In this document: piece by piece, positions 33,158 to 42,953 of the stretch | How the letters are laid out: the number at the start of each line of letters is the position of its first letter | How positions within the stretch are numbered: position 1 is the first letter of the stretch | Source of the DNA: Corynebacterium tuberculostearicum | Lineage (GTDB): Bacteria > Actinomycetota > Actinomycetes > Mycobacteriales > Mycobacteriaceae | DNA length: 64,000 nt | Direction of reading: 5' to 3' | Assembly: GCF_030506365.1 (NCBI RefSeq) | Contig: NZ_CP073092.1 | Location: forward strand, 1,984,001-2,048,000 | Translations under genes and position numbers: made by a program | The notes under the pieces: generated by a model | What the model was told of the DNA's origin: nothing | Databases searched by the model: none | Seen by the model: the letters and a program-made list of their open reading frames with translations, nothing else

Positions 33158-33257
33158 TCAGGTGGCATAGAGGGCGAGTGCCACGCCGCGCTTCGCGGCG
33201 GATTCCCAAGCACAGTGGACGAAATCGGCGGAGCTAGCGTCGCGGAAGAAATACGTT
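33158..33257 (-). pseudogene. Possible C-terminal gene remnant
   Basis: A short minus-strand frame reading YFFRDASSADFVHCAWESAA and on to a TGA at 33158 has coding-like composition but starts directly after a stop, so only an end is left. It lies just downstream of the dehydrogenase remnant and may be from the same lost operon. Family not recognised. Confidence 0.25.
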
Positions 33258-33290
33258 GCCTACAAAGCTAAGGCGCTGCTCTCCTGCGAT

Positions 33291-33960
33291 TTATGACTCG
33301 CTAAGGTCAACCACCCTCCGCATCCCCTCCCCTGCCGAACGGTGAAATGCCTCGGGAACTTGGGAGAGGGTGATAGGGCCATCGGTGACAGATTGCCAGT
33401 CAATGCGGGAGCCGGCAAGTAAGTCGACGGCCTGCTCAAGGTGATGCGGCTCGTAGTTATACACGCCGGTAACAGTGCGCCAGCCGCGGACAATCCATTC
33501 GGGGTAAGTCGATAGCAGGGCTGTCCGCAACGGAACCGGCGAGTACGGCCACGCCATTAATGTCGAGAGGCTTCAAACAGGTGATAACACCTTGGGGCGA
33601 GCCGGAGAATTCCAGCGCGACGTCGAAGTTCTCAACAATATCTAAAGCGGGATCGAAGTCACTAAAACCGGAGATGCAGGCACCCAGCTGAGCAGCGTAC
33701 CTGCGCCGATGAGAGTTGGGATCCGTCGCGGTGACGGCAGCGCCCGCGCGCAAAGCGGCCTCCACCGCAAGGAGACCGAGCATGCCTAAGCCCACGACTA
33801 GGACCCGCTTTTCCTTCAACGAGTCCATGGAGGGACAGGCCGTATCGAGGGCAGCCATAACGGTGGCTCCGGCACAGGAGACGATTGAGGCGGGGACATC
33901 GCCAAGCGCGGCCTTCGCCTCTCTTAGGCAACGAACCCGCAGTGCTCCCGCCAAAACACT
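33291..33960 (-). pseudogene. Zinc-type alcohol dehydrogenase remnant (phosphonate-associated type)
   Basis: A decayed medium-chain dehydrogenase. The nucleotide-binding half is readable: SCAGATVMAALDTACPSMDS, KRVLVVGLGMLGLLAVEAAL (Rossmann GxGxxG), DVALEFSGSPQGVITCLKPL and INGVAVLAGSVADSPAIDL. Then a one-base frameshift occurs in a GGGGTAAG run at about 33501-33508, after which EWIVRGWRTVTGVYNYEPHH and LEQAVDLLAGSRIDWQSVTD continue in another frame. The N-terminal zinc domain is missing, replaced by ohr-like sequence from the other strand. The pattern matches the alcohol dehydrogenases linked to phosphonate catabolism. Confidence 0.8.
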
Positions 33961-34209
33961 CTCCATCGGAGCAGACCGAGGCGAGCGCGTAATAGTCAAG
34001 AATTCCGATCCAGATTTCACTATGACCAACCAAAGGACGTAAGCAGCTGCAGTGAGGGCTTCTACCTCTGCGTCAATCTCGAGGTCACCAATCCAAGCAT
34101 TGGGGACGACAAGGCACAAGAGCTTGCCGACGCCGCCCACCAGATGTGCCCTTACTCCAAAGCCACCCGCGGCAACATCGAGGTCAACGTTGGTGTTGCA
34201 CAGGACTAA
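33961..34209 (+). pseudogene. Truncated third copy of ohr
   Basis: Two blocks match ohr copy 2. The first (about 33961-34040) corresponds to the residues around VVKDSDLDFTMTAPKE, with a stop. The middle, including the first catalytic cysteine, is deleted. The second (about 34050-34209) covers the end from GFYLGVDLEVT and is almost identical over its last 105 bases (DDKAQELADAAHQMCPYSKA to the stop). It cannot encode an active peroxidase. The near-identity points to a recent duplication or gene-conversion event. Confidence 0.85.
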
Positions 34210-34229
34210 TCCTGGCGTCTAGCCTCTAG

Positions 34230-34267
34230 CCCCTCGCTACAGCATTGCTGTGGTGAGGGGTGTCTTT
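34230..34267 (+). terminator. Terminator-like hairpin after the ohr remnant
   Basis: CCCCTCGCTACAGCA pairs with TGCTGTGGTGAGGGG and is followed by TGTCTTTT, a rightward terminator. Confidence 0.75.
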
Positions 34268-34678
34268 TCACAATTTACTGCCAACCTTGAAATAACGGAG
34301 TCTTGAATACAGCCGACACTATCTGCGGGAAACTCAAAATCATTGGGCTTGCTTAGATAAATTAATCCGCACTTTGAGAAAGCGGAAGTATGACTGGTTT
34401 CATCATCTTTTACAACTAAAATCAGGCGAATCCTACATCACGCAATACCCTGACTCTGCTCCGTCTTTGGCGTCGGTGAAAAACCAATTCCCGGTACTTC
34501 ATTGGAGTTGTCCACATCGTCGACGGTTCGGACGGGCTAAATGACCTGTCACCGGCACGGCGAATTCTGCCACATGCCGCGCACGGATCCTCTTTACACC
34601 CCTACTCGAAAACCCAAAGATCGAATAAATGAACCAGACACCACTGCACATGTCCGCCACAGCTGTCAAAATCGAGTC
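34268..34678 (+). promoter_or_regulatory. Region upstream of the Wadjet operon
   Basis: About 410 bases that must carry the jetA promoter. The jetA frame is open back to an ATG at 34541, but that part (basic, Pro/Thr-rich) has no family similarity that I can see. Promoter boxes were not assigned. Confidence 0.4.
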
Positions 34679-36151
34679 ATGTCTGTTGAAGCTAGGGCCC
34701 TCTCACTGCGACGGTTAATGCACAATTCTGCGGCGGTACGACTGCTTGCGGCTGATAACGCGCCGGTAATTTTGGCGCTGATCGCAGAGTACTTCCCCCG
34801 CGGTACCCGAGCACGGCCAGCGGCGGAGGTATACGAGTTGATGGTCACTGATTTTGAGGTTATTGCCAACGATTTTGCCATGCCCCGTACGCCCCAGAGT
34901 TATTGCACTGACTGGGTAAAAGCAGGATGGTTGGTGAGAAAATCAGGTAAAAGTTCACACGGCGAAACGTTGGAACCAAGCGAAGACGCACTTTCTGCTC
35001 TAGAGGCCATCGAGCGGTGGGAGTCACCGGTATCTGCCGTCACAGCATCACGGGTGGAATCCATTAGCTCGGCCCTACAACGGTTAGCAAGGGACACGAA
35101 TAAGGATATCGCCAGTCGCGTTGCCAGTCTCGAGGCAGAACGGAACCGCATTGACCAGGAAATTGAAAAGGCACGTTTAGGACAGTTCGAATCCTTAACC
35201 TCAGCAGAGACAGAAGAACGTGTACAAGACGTGCTTAATATGGCAACGGCGGTACCGAGCGATTTCGCCCGAGTGCGCCACGAACTTGAGGCCCTCAATC
35301 ATCAACTACGCCGGCAGTTATTAGACCCAGAGGGATACCGCGGCGATGTGCTCGAAGAGATCTTCACCGGCGTGGACCATATTGCTGAATCTGAGGCTGG
35401 ACGCAGTTTCCGCGGATTCTATTCCCTCCTTATGGATAGGGAACGCAGTGCATGGTTGGACCAGTGGATAAAAGAAGTATTAGAAAGCGATACCGGCCAG
35501 GAGCTGGCGCCAGAAATGCGGCAGCACCTGCGAAATCTTTTCCGTGATATGGAAGACACGAGTTTCGATGTCAACCAGACGATGACTGGCTTGGCGCGTA
35601 GCTTGCGCAACTACGTTTCCTCAGAGCAATTCGCAGAAGACAGGCGCATGATTGAGCTCCTAAGAGAGGCGCGCGGTATGGCCATTGATGCTGCGCAGAA
35701 CTCTGAGCTCAAGGCCTTTCACCGAATGGAGACGCCGCTGCAGCGCATCGGTATGTCCATCCACTCCGTTTCACGCATTCGCTTAGCCAACCCAGGTCGA
35801 GAGGTAGTAGAGGAATCACCTGAGGCGTTCCAGCCAGGCGAGGAAAACGCAGAAGCATTACTCGAGCTAGTGCGCGAATCAGAGATTGACTTTGAAGAGT
35901 TGCACGAGATGATTCGAAAGGCCGTCGATAAGGCGGGCCCGTGCACCATTGGCCAAGTATTGCAGGCCTACCCTGCCACGCAAGGCTTAGCTAGTGTAGT
36001 GGGCTTGGTGCACATTGCGGATCAGCACCCCCTGCCTGACTTGAGAAATTCCACGGAGAAGGTCTTTTGGACCGAAGAAAACGGCACAACACGCGCCGCC
36101 TTGATTCCCACTATGTATTTCGACCGCACCACCATTGAGGAGCTATTGTGA
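34679..36151 (+). CDS. jetA: Wadjet protein JetA (MksF-like, DUF3375)
   Basis: 490 residues from MSVEARALSLRRLMHNSAAV, the usual JetA beginning; an upstream ATG at 34541 would add 46 residues. JetA is the kleisin of the Wadjet SMC complex. The first 130 residues form a winged helix (VRLLAADNAPVILALIAEYF), the middle is long helices with coiled-coil character (about 165-340), and the C-terminal winged helix binds the ATPase heads. The stop overlaps the jetB start (ATGA). In C. glutamicum the homologous MksFBEG system lowers plasmid copy number. The whole four-gene set is intact here, so plasmid defence is expected. Confidence 0.93.
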   Translation: MSVEARALSLRRLMHNSAAVRLLAADNAPVILALIAEYFPRGTRARPAAEVYELMVTDFEVIANDFAMPRTPQSYCTDWVKAGWLVRKSGKSSHGETLEPSEDALSALEAIERWESPVSAVTASRVESISSALQRLARDTNKDIASRVASLEAERNRIDQEIEKARLGQFESLTSAETEERVQDVLNMATAVPSDFARVRHELEALNHQLRRQLLDPEGYRGDVLEEIFTGVDHIAESEAGRSFRGFYSLLMDRERSAWLDQWIKEVLESDTGQELAPEMRQHLRNLFRDMEDTSFDVNQTMTGLARSLRNYVSSEQFAEDRRMIELLREARGMAIDAAQNSELKAFHRMETPLQRIGMSIHSVSRIRLANPGREVVEESPEAFQPGEENAEALLELVRESEIDFEELHEMIRKAVDKAGPCTIGQVLQAYPATQGLASVVGLVHIADQHPLPDLRNSTEKVFWTEENGTTRAALIPTMYFDRTTIEELL

Positions 36152-36798
36152 CCGCTGCACTTAATCACCGCGTCGATTCCGAGCATGAACCGCCGCTTTG
36201 GAATAGCGATAAAGGGACGCTGACGTATAACTCACGCCGCGCGTTGGTACAGCTGCTAAAAGGACCACTTATTCGAGCACAGAAGGAACCTGTCTTGTGG
36301 GCTGCGATTATTTCAGACGAAGAAAACTTGCGGGCTAGACTGCACGAGTTATTTCTCGAGCTCGTTATCGATGAAGCAGAAGGATTCGCCTTCACCCGAA
36401 TGGTGGAAGAAGAAACGTTAGCTATTCCGCAGGTGCTGCGCACGGATAAGCTCAAGCACATCGACACAGCCATCTTGTTAAACCTGCGCCAAGAACTGGG
36501 GCTGGCGCTACCTGGCGAACGTGTAATCGTGGACGTGGAAGACCTGCGAGAGGGAATCGGGTACGTCCGCGCGGTTGATAACCGAGACGAGGCCGGATTC
36601 AATAATCGCTTCAATGCAGCAATCAAACGCATCCGCAATGAATATTCACTGTTAAGCGCTACTGAGACTGAAGGCCGGTTTGAGGTTTCACCCGTATTGC
36701 GCCAGCTTTTCGATTCCGCCACAGTTACCGCCATCCGGGACGAGTACGCCCGCCTAGCGGAGACAGGGAATGGCCAAGAGGATGATTCCAATGACTAA
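36148..36798 (+). CDS. jetB: Wadjet protein JetB (MksE-like, DUF4194)
   Basis: 216 residues, the KITE subunit that dimerises and binds the JetA kleisin. The tandem winged-helix pattern is visible (ALVQLLKGPLIRAQKEPVLW; FAFTRMVEEETLAIPQVLRT; AAIKRIRNEYSLLSATETEG). It overlaps jetA by four bases and jetC by about eight, so the proteins are made in balanced amounts. No deviation from the family is seen. Confidence 0.93.
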   Translation: MTAALNHRVDSEHEPPLWNSDKGTLTYNSRRALVQLLKGPLIRAQKEPVLWAAIISDEENLRARLHELFLELVIDEAEGFAFTRMVEEETLAIPQVLRTDKLKHIDTAILLNLRQELGLALPGERVIVDVEDLREGIGYVRAVDNRDEAGFNNRFNAAIKRIRNEYSLLSATETEGRFEVSPVLRQLFDSATVTAIRDEYARLAETGNGQEDDSND

Positions 36799-39700
36799 TA
36801 TTTACCCAGGCCAATACCGGATAAGCCGCATCCAATTAATTAACTGGGGCACATTTCACGGATACTTTTCCATCCCCGTAGCTAGAAAGGGTTTCCTAAT
36901 CACCGGCGGATCCGGTTCCGGCAAATCTACCTTATTGGATGCAATGTCGGCGGTGTTAGTACCGCAGAAAGATCTGAAATTTAACGCGGCATCGCAACAG
37001 GACCTTGGGCGGCATGATGGTCGCAATCTCGTATCCTATGTGCGTGGTGCATGGCGGCAACAGGAAAATACACAGACGGGTGAGATTGCTCCCGAGTACC
37101 TGAGAACGGGCGCAACGAATTCAATTGTGGCGCTGACCTACGATAACGGAGCTGGAAAGCAGCATACCCTCATTGCTATTTTCCGCCTCAATGGCGGTGA
37201 AAATTCCGTGAGCCAGGTTAAGAAACTCTACGGAGTGGTGCAAGGAGATGAGGACATCGATAAGCTGAGTTCCCTGCTCACGCGGAGCCTAGATACCCGC
37301 AAGATTAAAGCTTTATATAAGGGACCAGGGGCATCTTTCACACAGACGTATAGTACGTTCGCAGATCGCTTTCGTAAGCGCCTTGGGATCAAAAGCGAAC
37401 TAGGCCAGGTGCTCCTGCACCGCACTCAATCCGCTAAGTCCCTATCCAGCCTGGATCAGCTCTTCCGAGGCTACATGCTGGACAAGCCCTCTACTTTCGA
37501 GCGAGCCGATGAAGCTGTGGAGCAATTCGAGGATCTCCGCCAAGCTTACCTGCGGGTGGAGGATGTCAAAGCACAGATTGACACACTCGCTCCCCTTCCC
37601 CGTCTGCATGCACAGCGAGATGTTGCAGAATCTGCCAAGCACAAGGCCGAGGCCATGAGTGAAGCGCTACCAGCGGTCCGAGCTCGCATGGTGGCTGAGG
37701 AATTGGACTATCAAATCAGAGCGCTAAACGCGCAGTTGGCTGAGGCTCAATCAGATGCCGAGTCTCTCGAGGACGAGGTCAAACACCTCGACGAGACGGA
37801 GCGGTTAGCAGCAGTGGCTGTGTCTCAACTTAGTGCCGGCGAGCTCGATGCCCTAAGCGCAAAAATGGAGACTGCTGAAAAAGAAATCGAGCACCGCTCC
37901 AAAGAATTCCGGCGCTTGGCCGCTGCCGCCGGCCGGTGGACCGACAATTATGAGTTCAATCCGCATGGCTTTGCGGAACTTCAGGCTAATGCGAAGCTGC
38001 GCATCGCGGACTTCGAATCTGACTCTGCCAAGCTCATCAATCAGCAGCAAGAGGCTGGAGTAGCTGCTCGCGACGCCGCGACAACGTTTGCCACTCTGAA
38101 AAGCGAACTCGCTTCTTTCGGTTCGCGAAACACCAATATAGATAGAGCATTGGTAGAGCTACGGTCCCAGCTCGCTCACGATACGGGGTACGCCGAGTCA
38201 GAACTTCCCTTTGCTGGTGAGCTCATGGATATTAGTCCACAACAGACGGAATGGGAGCCGGTCCTCCAAAAGCTTCTTCACGGGTTTGCTGCTACCCTGC
38301 TGGTTCCGGAAAGCGCACGGAAAGCGATTAATCAGTGGGTCAATTCTCGGAACGTGGGGACCCGGCTCGAATACCGCACCATCCCTGAGTTTGCACCCGC
38401 ACCAGCAACTGCGCGTAGCCCACAACAACTCATTCACAAGCTGGATTTCCAAGACCACCCTATGGCACCGTGGGTCCGCCATCATATTTCACGCCGATTT
38501 AACTATGAATGTGTCAGTTCAGTCGCGGCGCTCGAACAGGTAACTAAGACCCCAGCTGTTACTCGCGATGGCTTGGAAAGCCGCCCTAAGGATAAAGATG
38601 GGTCTACCCGCTTTATTAAAGACGACCGCAGGCGTTTTTCCGGCACCAGCTGGTACCGGGTGGGCTCTACCAATGACGCCAAGATTGAGCTGCTGCGCAC
38701 GCAACTCGATGAAGCAAAAGCCCATGCCAGTGCCACCGCCAAGCTAGTTCAAGACTTAAACCGAAAAATGGATATCCTGCGCACTCAACGCGATAAAGCG
38801 AAACTGGTGTTAGAGACTAAGTTTCAGGATATTGATACCGCATCTGCAGAAACTCGCAAACGAGATCTGCAACGGCAATATGATTCTCTTGCCTCGTCAC
38901 CCGAGGCGAAAGCCCTACATGCCGCGCATAATCGAGCAAAGGATAGGCTAGCTGCAGCCCGTGCCCGCCTTAAGCAATCTCAAAAGCACCTTGGAAGCAT
39001 TGAGGGCGATCTCCAGCGCTCCACACAGCGTCGCCAGAACATTGGCACCGTACCTACCATCGCTGACGAAGCTATAGCCAAGGAGGTCAAAGAGGCCCTC
39101 CACAACGGAAGGCGCAAGCTTTCCATCGATGACATCGATTCCCGGCGCGATGCAGTACAAAACAGCCTGCACGATACATCCCGCGCGGCTGCACGAAACA
39201 TCGAGGAGATAAATGCCAAGATTGTCTCCGTTCTCCACAAATACTTGTCTCAGTGGCCAGCGGAATCTGCGGATTTACAGCCACAGGCAAACTTTGCCGG
39301 TGAGGGCATTGAAAAGTTGAAGTTCCTTCGGGCCGATCGCCTTGCCGATTTCCGTGCTCAGTTCTTGGAACTACTCAACGGAACAACGGTGCAAAATCTG
39401 TCTCACCTTGCTTCTTCGTTGCGCCACGCTCGCAGCGATATCGAGCTGCGTATGGAATTTATCAATAAGTCGCTGGAGCGCTCGCCCTTTAATGGCGACC
39501 GTATCTTGCGAATTGATGTGAAAGACGCTCGCGGCCAGGTAGTACAGGATTTCCAGCGAGATCTAGATTCCGCGACTTCGCATAGCCTGGCCGAGATCAG
39601 CGCAGATGAGCCGGAAGCGGCGTTGCGGCGCTACCATGCTTTGGATAAAATTCTCAGCCGTTTGGGTTCAACCCAACCGGAAGATATTCGTTGGCGCAAC

Positions 39701-40153
39701 CTGGTTCTTGATACCCGAAAACACGTAAGCTTCATCGGCCGCGAATGCTACCCCGATGGAACAACCGCCAATACTTATCAGGATTCTGCTTCCCTCTCTG
39801 GTGGCCAGGCACAAAAGCTAGTTTTCTTCTGCCTGGCTGCGGCCCTGCGTTTCCGGCTAGCGGAGCCGGATCAGGATGTTCCCACCTATGGTTCCATCAT
39901 TTTGGACGAAGCTTTTGACCGCGCAGATCCAGCCTTTACCCGCACGGCAATGTCTGTGTTTGAATCGTTTGGTTTCCACATGATTTTGGCAACGCCATTC
40001 AAGCTAATTCAAACATTATCTCCCTACATCGACGGCACCATCGTGGTCAACTACGACGAGCCCATCATTCATGGCCGTCCGCAGGCACGCACAGGCTATT
40101 CACTTATCGACGCCGCCTCGTATCCCCAGGAGGACCCCAATGCGGATTCCTGA
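36791..40153 (+). CDS. jetC: Wadjet SMC-like ATPase JetC (MksB-like)
   Basis: 1120 residues from MTNIYPGQYRISRIQLINWG, with AAGAGG nine bases upstream; an ATG at 36770 is an alternative. The Walker A is GGSGSGKST (about 39-47), the coiled-coil arms with a central hinge occupy about 230-900, the ABC signature is SLSGGQAQKLVFFCLAAALR and the Walker B is SIILDEAFDRADPAFT near the end. The motor extrudes DNA loops with JetA and JetB and hands small circles to the JetD nuclease. All ATPase residues look intact. Confidence 0.95.
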   Translation: MTNIYPGQYRISRIQLINWGTFHGYFSIPVARKGFLITGGSGSGKSTLLDAMSAVLVPQKDLKFNAASQQDLGRHDGRNLVSYVRGAWRQQENTQTGEIAPEYLRTGATNSIVALTYDNGAGKQHTLIAIFRLNGGENSVSQVKKLYGVVQGDEDIDKLSSLLTRSLDTRKIKALYKGPGASFTQTYSTFADRFRKRLGIKSELGQVLLHRTQSAKSLSSLDQLFRGYMLDKPSTFERADEAVEQFEDLRQAYLRVEDVKAQIDTLAPLPRLHAQRDVAESAKHKAEAMSEALPAVRARMVAEELDYQIRALNAQLAEAQSDAESLEDEVKHLDETERLAAVAVSQLSAGELDALSAKMETAEKEIEHRSKEFRRLAAAAGRWTDNYEFNPHGFAELQANAKLRIADFESDSAKLINQQQEAGVAARDAATTFATLKSELASFGSRNTNIDRALVELRSQLAHDTGYAESELPFAGELMDISPQQTEWEPVLQKLLHGFAATLLVPESARKAINQWVNSRNVGTRLEYRTIPEFAPAPATARSPQQLIHKLDFQDHPMAPWVRHHISRRFNYECVSSVAALEQVTKTPAVTRDGLESRPKDKDGSTRFIKDDRRRFSGTSWYRVGSTNDAKIELLRTQLDEAKAHASATAKLVQDLNRKMDILRTQRDKAKLVLETKFQDIDTASAETRKRDLQRQYDSLASSPEAKALHAAHNRAKDRLAAARARLKQSQKHLGSIEGDLQRSTQRRQNIGTVPTIADEAIAKEVKEALHNGRRKLSIDDIDSRRDAVQNSLHDTSRAAARNIEEINAKIVSVLHKYLSQWPAESADLQPQANFAGEGIEKLKFLRADRLADFRAQFLELLNGTTVQNLSHLASSLRHARSDIELRMEFINKSLERSPFNGDRILRIDVKDARGQVVQDFQRDLDSATSHSLAEISADEPEAALRRYHALDKILSRLGSTQPEDIRWRNLVLDTRKHVSFIGRECYPDGTTANTYQDSASLSGGQAQKLVFFCLAAALRFRLAEPDQDVPTYGSIILDEAFDRADPAFTRTAMSVFESFGFHMILATPFKLIQTLSPYIDGTIVVNYDEPIIHGRPQARTGYSLIDAASYPQEDPNADS

Positions 40154-41270
40154 AGACCTACAAGCACATGCGGCAAAGCTCTTGCGCAACCACTTTGCGG
40201 AGGCGCTATCTTCGCCGGATTCCCTCCGTTTGGACTGGCCGCTACATCCACCGACGGCAGCCACCGCCAAACGCGATTTACCAATGACTCAAGAATTCAT
40301 CCGCGCCTGGCAGCGCTGGCCGCACCAGGAAGAGGTTATCTACGAGTCCCGCAATTGGTCGCGTACTGGGCTGGGCACCAATTCCGTGCCTGTACGCGTG
40401 GTAATTGATGGACCTGAACGCATCGCTTCCGCAGCAGGCATGGCCACAACATACTCGCATGCGGTTCAAAGAGCTCAAAAGATCGCCTCGATTTTCCCCG
40501 AGCACTCTGACTTCGCTCACACCGTTCACCGTGCTTACAAGCAGTGGAAAGACTTAAGCGCCTACGACCTGCATTGCTTGGGACCGTGTTTGAACTGGTT
40601 GCTCACCCATCCCGATTCGGGCGAGTGGGAACGCGCCGTCCCCGTAGAGGGCGTTGATGGCAAGTGGATCGGGTCCCACCGGCGCCTGCTGCTAACCCTG
40701 CTTTCTCCTTTCGGCATCGCGGATCTAGGACTGCGCCGCAGCGACGCCCGTATTCGCTTGCGCTATCTCAACCACGTCCCGGCAGTGTCCGACCTCGAGA
40801 TTCCACTCTCCCACGCCGCATCCCTTTTCTCCACCAGGCCACCGCGAGTGCTCATCGTGGAAAATAAACAAACTTTTCTGGCTTTACCTGTGCTTTCGGA
40901 CGCCGCTCCGCCCACCATTGCTGTCTTAGGTTCCGGCACCGCAGCACATCAGCTCCACGCCCTCAACTGGCTCCACCAATCCGAAATTACCTACTGGGGT
41001 GATCTCGACGCTGCGGGCTTCAGCATCCTCAACGCCGTGCGCGCCTGCTTCCCCCACACCGCATCTCTGCTCATGGATACTGCTACCGTAACTGCGTTTA
41101 AGCACCTCGCTGTCCCTGATCCAGGCGACGGTTCAGCCACGCTCACTCACCTCACCACCGAAGAACAGGAAGCCTACCGTCTACTCTTCACCGAGGGCAG
41201 GCTGCGAATTGAGCAAGAGCGAATCCCTTTCACACACGCGAGCGACGCCATCCACCACAAATTAGATTGA
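40140..41270 (+). CDS. jetD: Wadjet nuclease JetD (MksG-like)
   Basis: 376 residues from MRIPEDLQAHAAKLLRNHFA, which overlaps the jetC stop. The N-terminal DUF3322 region (about 1-180) is followed by the TOPRIM-like DUF2220 nuclease domain: RVLIVENKQTFLALPVLSDA (the Glu-containing motif) and ITYWGDLDAAGFSILNAVRA (the DxD motif). It cleaves closed circular DNA recognised by the SMC complex. It is last in the operon; no terminator directly follows. Confidence 0.93.
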   Translation: MRIPEDLQAHAAKLLRNHFAEALSSPDSLRLDWPLHPPTAATAKRDLPMTQEFIRAWQRWPHQEEVIYESRNWSRTGLGTNSVPVRVVIDGPERIASAAGMATTYSHAVQRAQKIASIFPEHSDFAHTVHRAYKQWKDLSAYDLHCLGPCLNWLLTHPDSGEWERAVPVEGVDGKWIGSHRRLLLTLLSPFGIADLGLRRSDARIRLRYLNHVPAVSDLEIPLSHAASLFSTRPPRVLIVENKQTFLALPVLSDAAPPTIAVLGSGTAAHQLHALNWLHQSEITYWGDLDAAGFSILNAVRACFPHTASLLMDTATVTAFKHLAVPDPGDGSATLTHLTTEEQEAYRLLFTEGRLRIEQERIPFTHASDAIHHKLD

Positions 41271-41429
41271 TCTAACGTTTAAAATCACGCCCGGAAACCG
41301 AATGGCGCGGCTGTCGCATAATTGAGCTCGGAACCGTTACACAAACTAGCTCTAAACATTGTCTGCCCCTGATACATATGCTTAAGTAGTATTCGAACAT
41401 ATAATTCAATCTTTCATTTGGAGAGGCCT

Positions 41430-42128
41430 TTGCCAGACCGGATTCACCCTTCCCTATTACGTATTTTCCAACGCTCAAAACCTGATGACATCATTGCCTT
41501 CATCGACGAAAGCTACGTTGCACCAGAGGAGGACTTTTCAGAATCTTTCTATATCCTGGTCGGCGCGGCCATCAAATTCGAACACCTTAGTAACACTCGG
41601 AGCCTCCTCAGGGAGACTGCACAGTCGAACTATTGGCATACGACCGAATCGATGCGCAGTTGTGATGGCCGGAAGAAAGTCGAAGAAATGCTCAAGTTAT
41701 GCGATGACTTTGAGGATTTGCAATATATAGCCTGCCTTCGACCACTGCAACGAAATCAGGATATTGAGCATGCTCGTCAAGATTGCCTTGAACTGCTCAT
41801 TACTGCACTCACCAAGAATGAGCCTTCTCTGAAAGGCATAATTTTCGAAGCACGCCACTCTCAGTCAGATAACGATAAAGACAGAAATACCCTCAAGCGC
41901 ATGCGCAAGAAAAAGTCACTGCACTCTGGAATCAGTTTGGCATGGGTTAGCCCTGCCGATGAAACTTGCCTTTGGATACCGGACCTCGTCGCTTTTACAT
42001 ACAGGCGCACTTTTACCCACGGAGGGCAAAGCACATTTCTATACCAGAAATACTTGGAAGAGCATTGCGAAATTCTAAAGGTAACTCCGAAGCAAGCATT
42101 CCCGAAGCCGAACTGGAATTCACAATAA
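41430..42128 (+). CDS. DUF3800 protein, predicted RNase H-like nuclease
   Basis: 232 residues from a TTG start (GGAGAGG lies eight bases upstream); an in-frame TTG at 41418 is less likely. DUF3800 begins with IIAFIDESYVAPEEDFSESF, where the Asp-Glu pair is the predicted first catalytic acid. Later elements are HARQDCLELLITALTKNEPS and the WIPDLVAFTYRR strand-helix. DUF3800 proteins are linked to defence and mobile elements and are predicted RNase H-fold enzymes; activity is not proven. It follows the Wadjet operon by 160 bases and may be a separate defence gene. A hairpin follows. Confidence 0.85.
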   Translation: MPDRIHPSLLRIFQRSKPDDIIAFIDESYVAPEEDFSESFYILVGAAIKFEHLSNTRSLLRETAQSNYWHTTESMRSCDGRKKVEEMLKLCDDFEDLQYIACLRPLQRNQDIEHARQDCLELLITALTKNEPSLKGIIFEARHSQSDNDKDRNTLKRMRKKKSLHSGISLAWVSPADETCLWIPDLVAFTYRRTFTHGGQSTFLYQKYLEEHCEILKVTPKQAFPKPNWNSQ

Positions 42129-42131
42129 AAT

Positions 42132-42164
42132 GACCCTCACCTGCCAGTAGCCTCGGTGAGGGTC
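42132..42164 (+). terminator. Hairpin after the DUF3800 gene
   Basis: GACCCTCACC pairs perfectly with GGTGAGGGTC; no T run is present, so termination is likely but not certain. Confidence 0.6.
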
Positions 42165-42281
42165 GAGCAGCTGTACATGATGTAGGGCTGCTCCTGCTAA
42201 AGATTATGCCCTACCACCCCCTTTAGAGTCAATAGCAGCTCTATAGGAGCATCATGACGAGTTACATGCGCGCTGACGGAG

Positions 42282-42908
42282 CTAGTCAAAAAATCCCTTT
42301 TTGCCCAAGTGGTCGAGATAAGAGGTCCAATCCTCAAAGACATCTCTTAAAGCATGGATCGGGTCGACATCGACACCGCTGCAGTGTCTAAACTCTTGAA
42401 GGCTAAAAGCCGCTGCACCGACCGCAATTGCAGCCCGAATAGCAATTTCAAAGGTTTCAACTGCATTCTGACGCTCATCTCTGTCTTGAGCTAATGCGAG
42501 CTCAATTTGTCTCACCACATTATGATGCACGGACCGATTGAACCGGCTGTACATTTCTCCGCCCTGGAAGCCATCGAAATATTCCGCTACCAAATCTGTG
42601 TAGTTCAAGAGTTTCTGCGATTTCCCATACCCCTGAGAAGCGAATGCCTGTTTCATCTTTATGTGATCTGCTGTTGCTTCGCTGTAGGGTGACTCATTAT
42701 TCCTCCCACCCGATTTTTCGTAGCCGTTAACAACAACATTGACTGCACGTACAGTCCTGATCCATGGATCTGCATCCTCATGCAGATCCATCACCAATGC
42801 TGAGTTCTCTAAAGCAGACCTTACAAGAATTGAAAGCGCAAGTGGGTAGCGAATACCAGAATTCAGAAGCAGACCAAGAGAATGCAGGATTCCACCCGCA
42901 GCTTGCAG
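42282..42908 (-). pseudogene. N-terminally truncated gene, unknown helical protein
   Basis: The open frame runs from just after a TAG at 42909-42911 to 42282. A conserved-looking segment (NSGIRYPLALSILVRSALEN, then HEDADPWIRTVRAVNVVVNG) lies upstream of the first usual start codons (TTG, GTG, ATG at 42797-42789), so the real N-terminus is missing. The rest is helical (EATADHIKMKQAFASQGYGK; FEIAIRAAIAVGAAAFSLQE). The pattern RS-x-LE followed by long helices recalls immune-type HEPN-like or DUF5677-like proteins, but I cannot confirm this. It sits in a decayed stretch after the Wadjet genes. Confidence 0.5.
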
Positions 42909-42953
42909 CTAAGCCGCAGAAGGGTCATCAGCTAGACGGGAAATTTTCAATTC

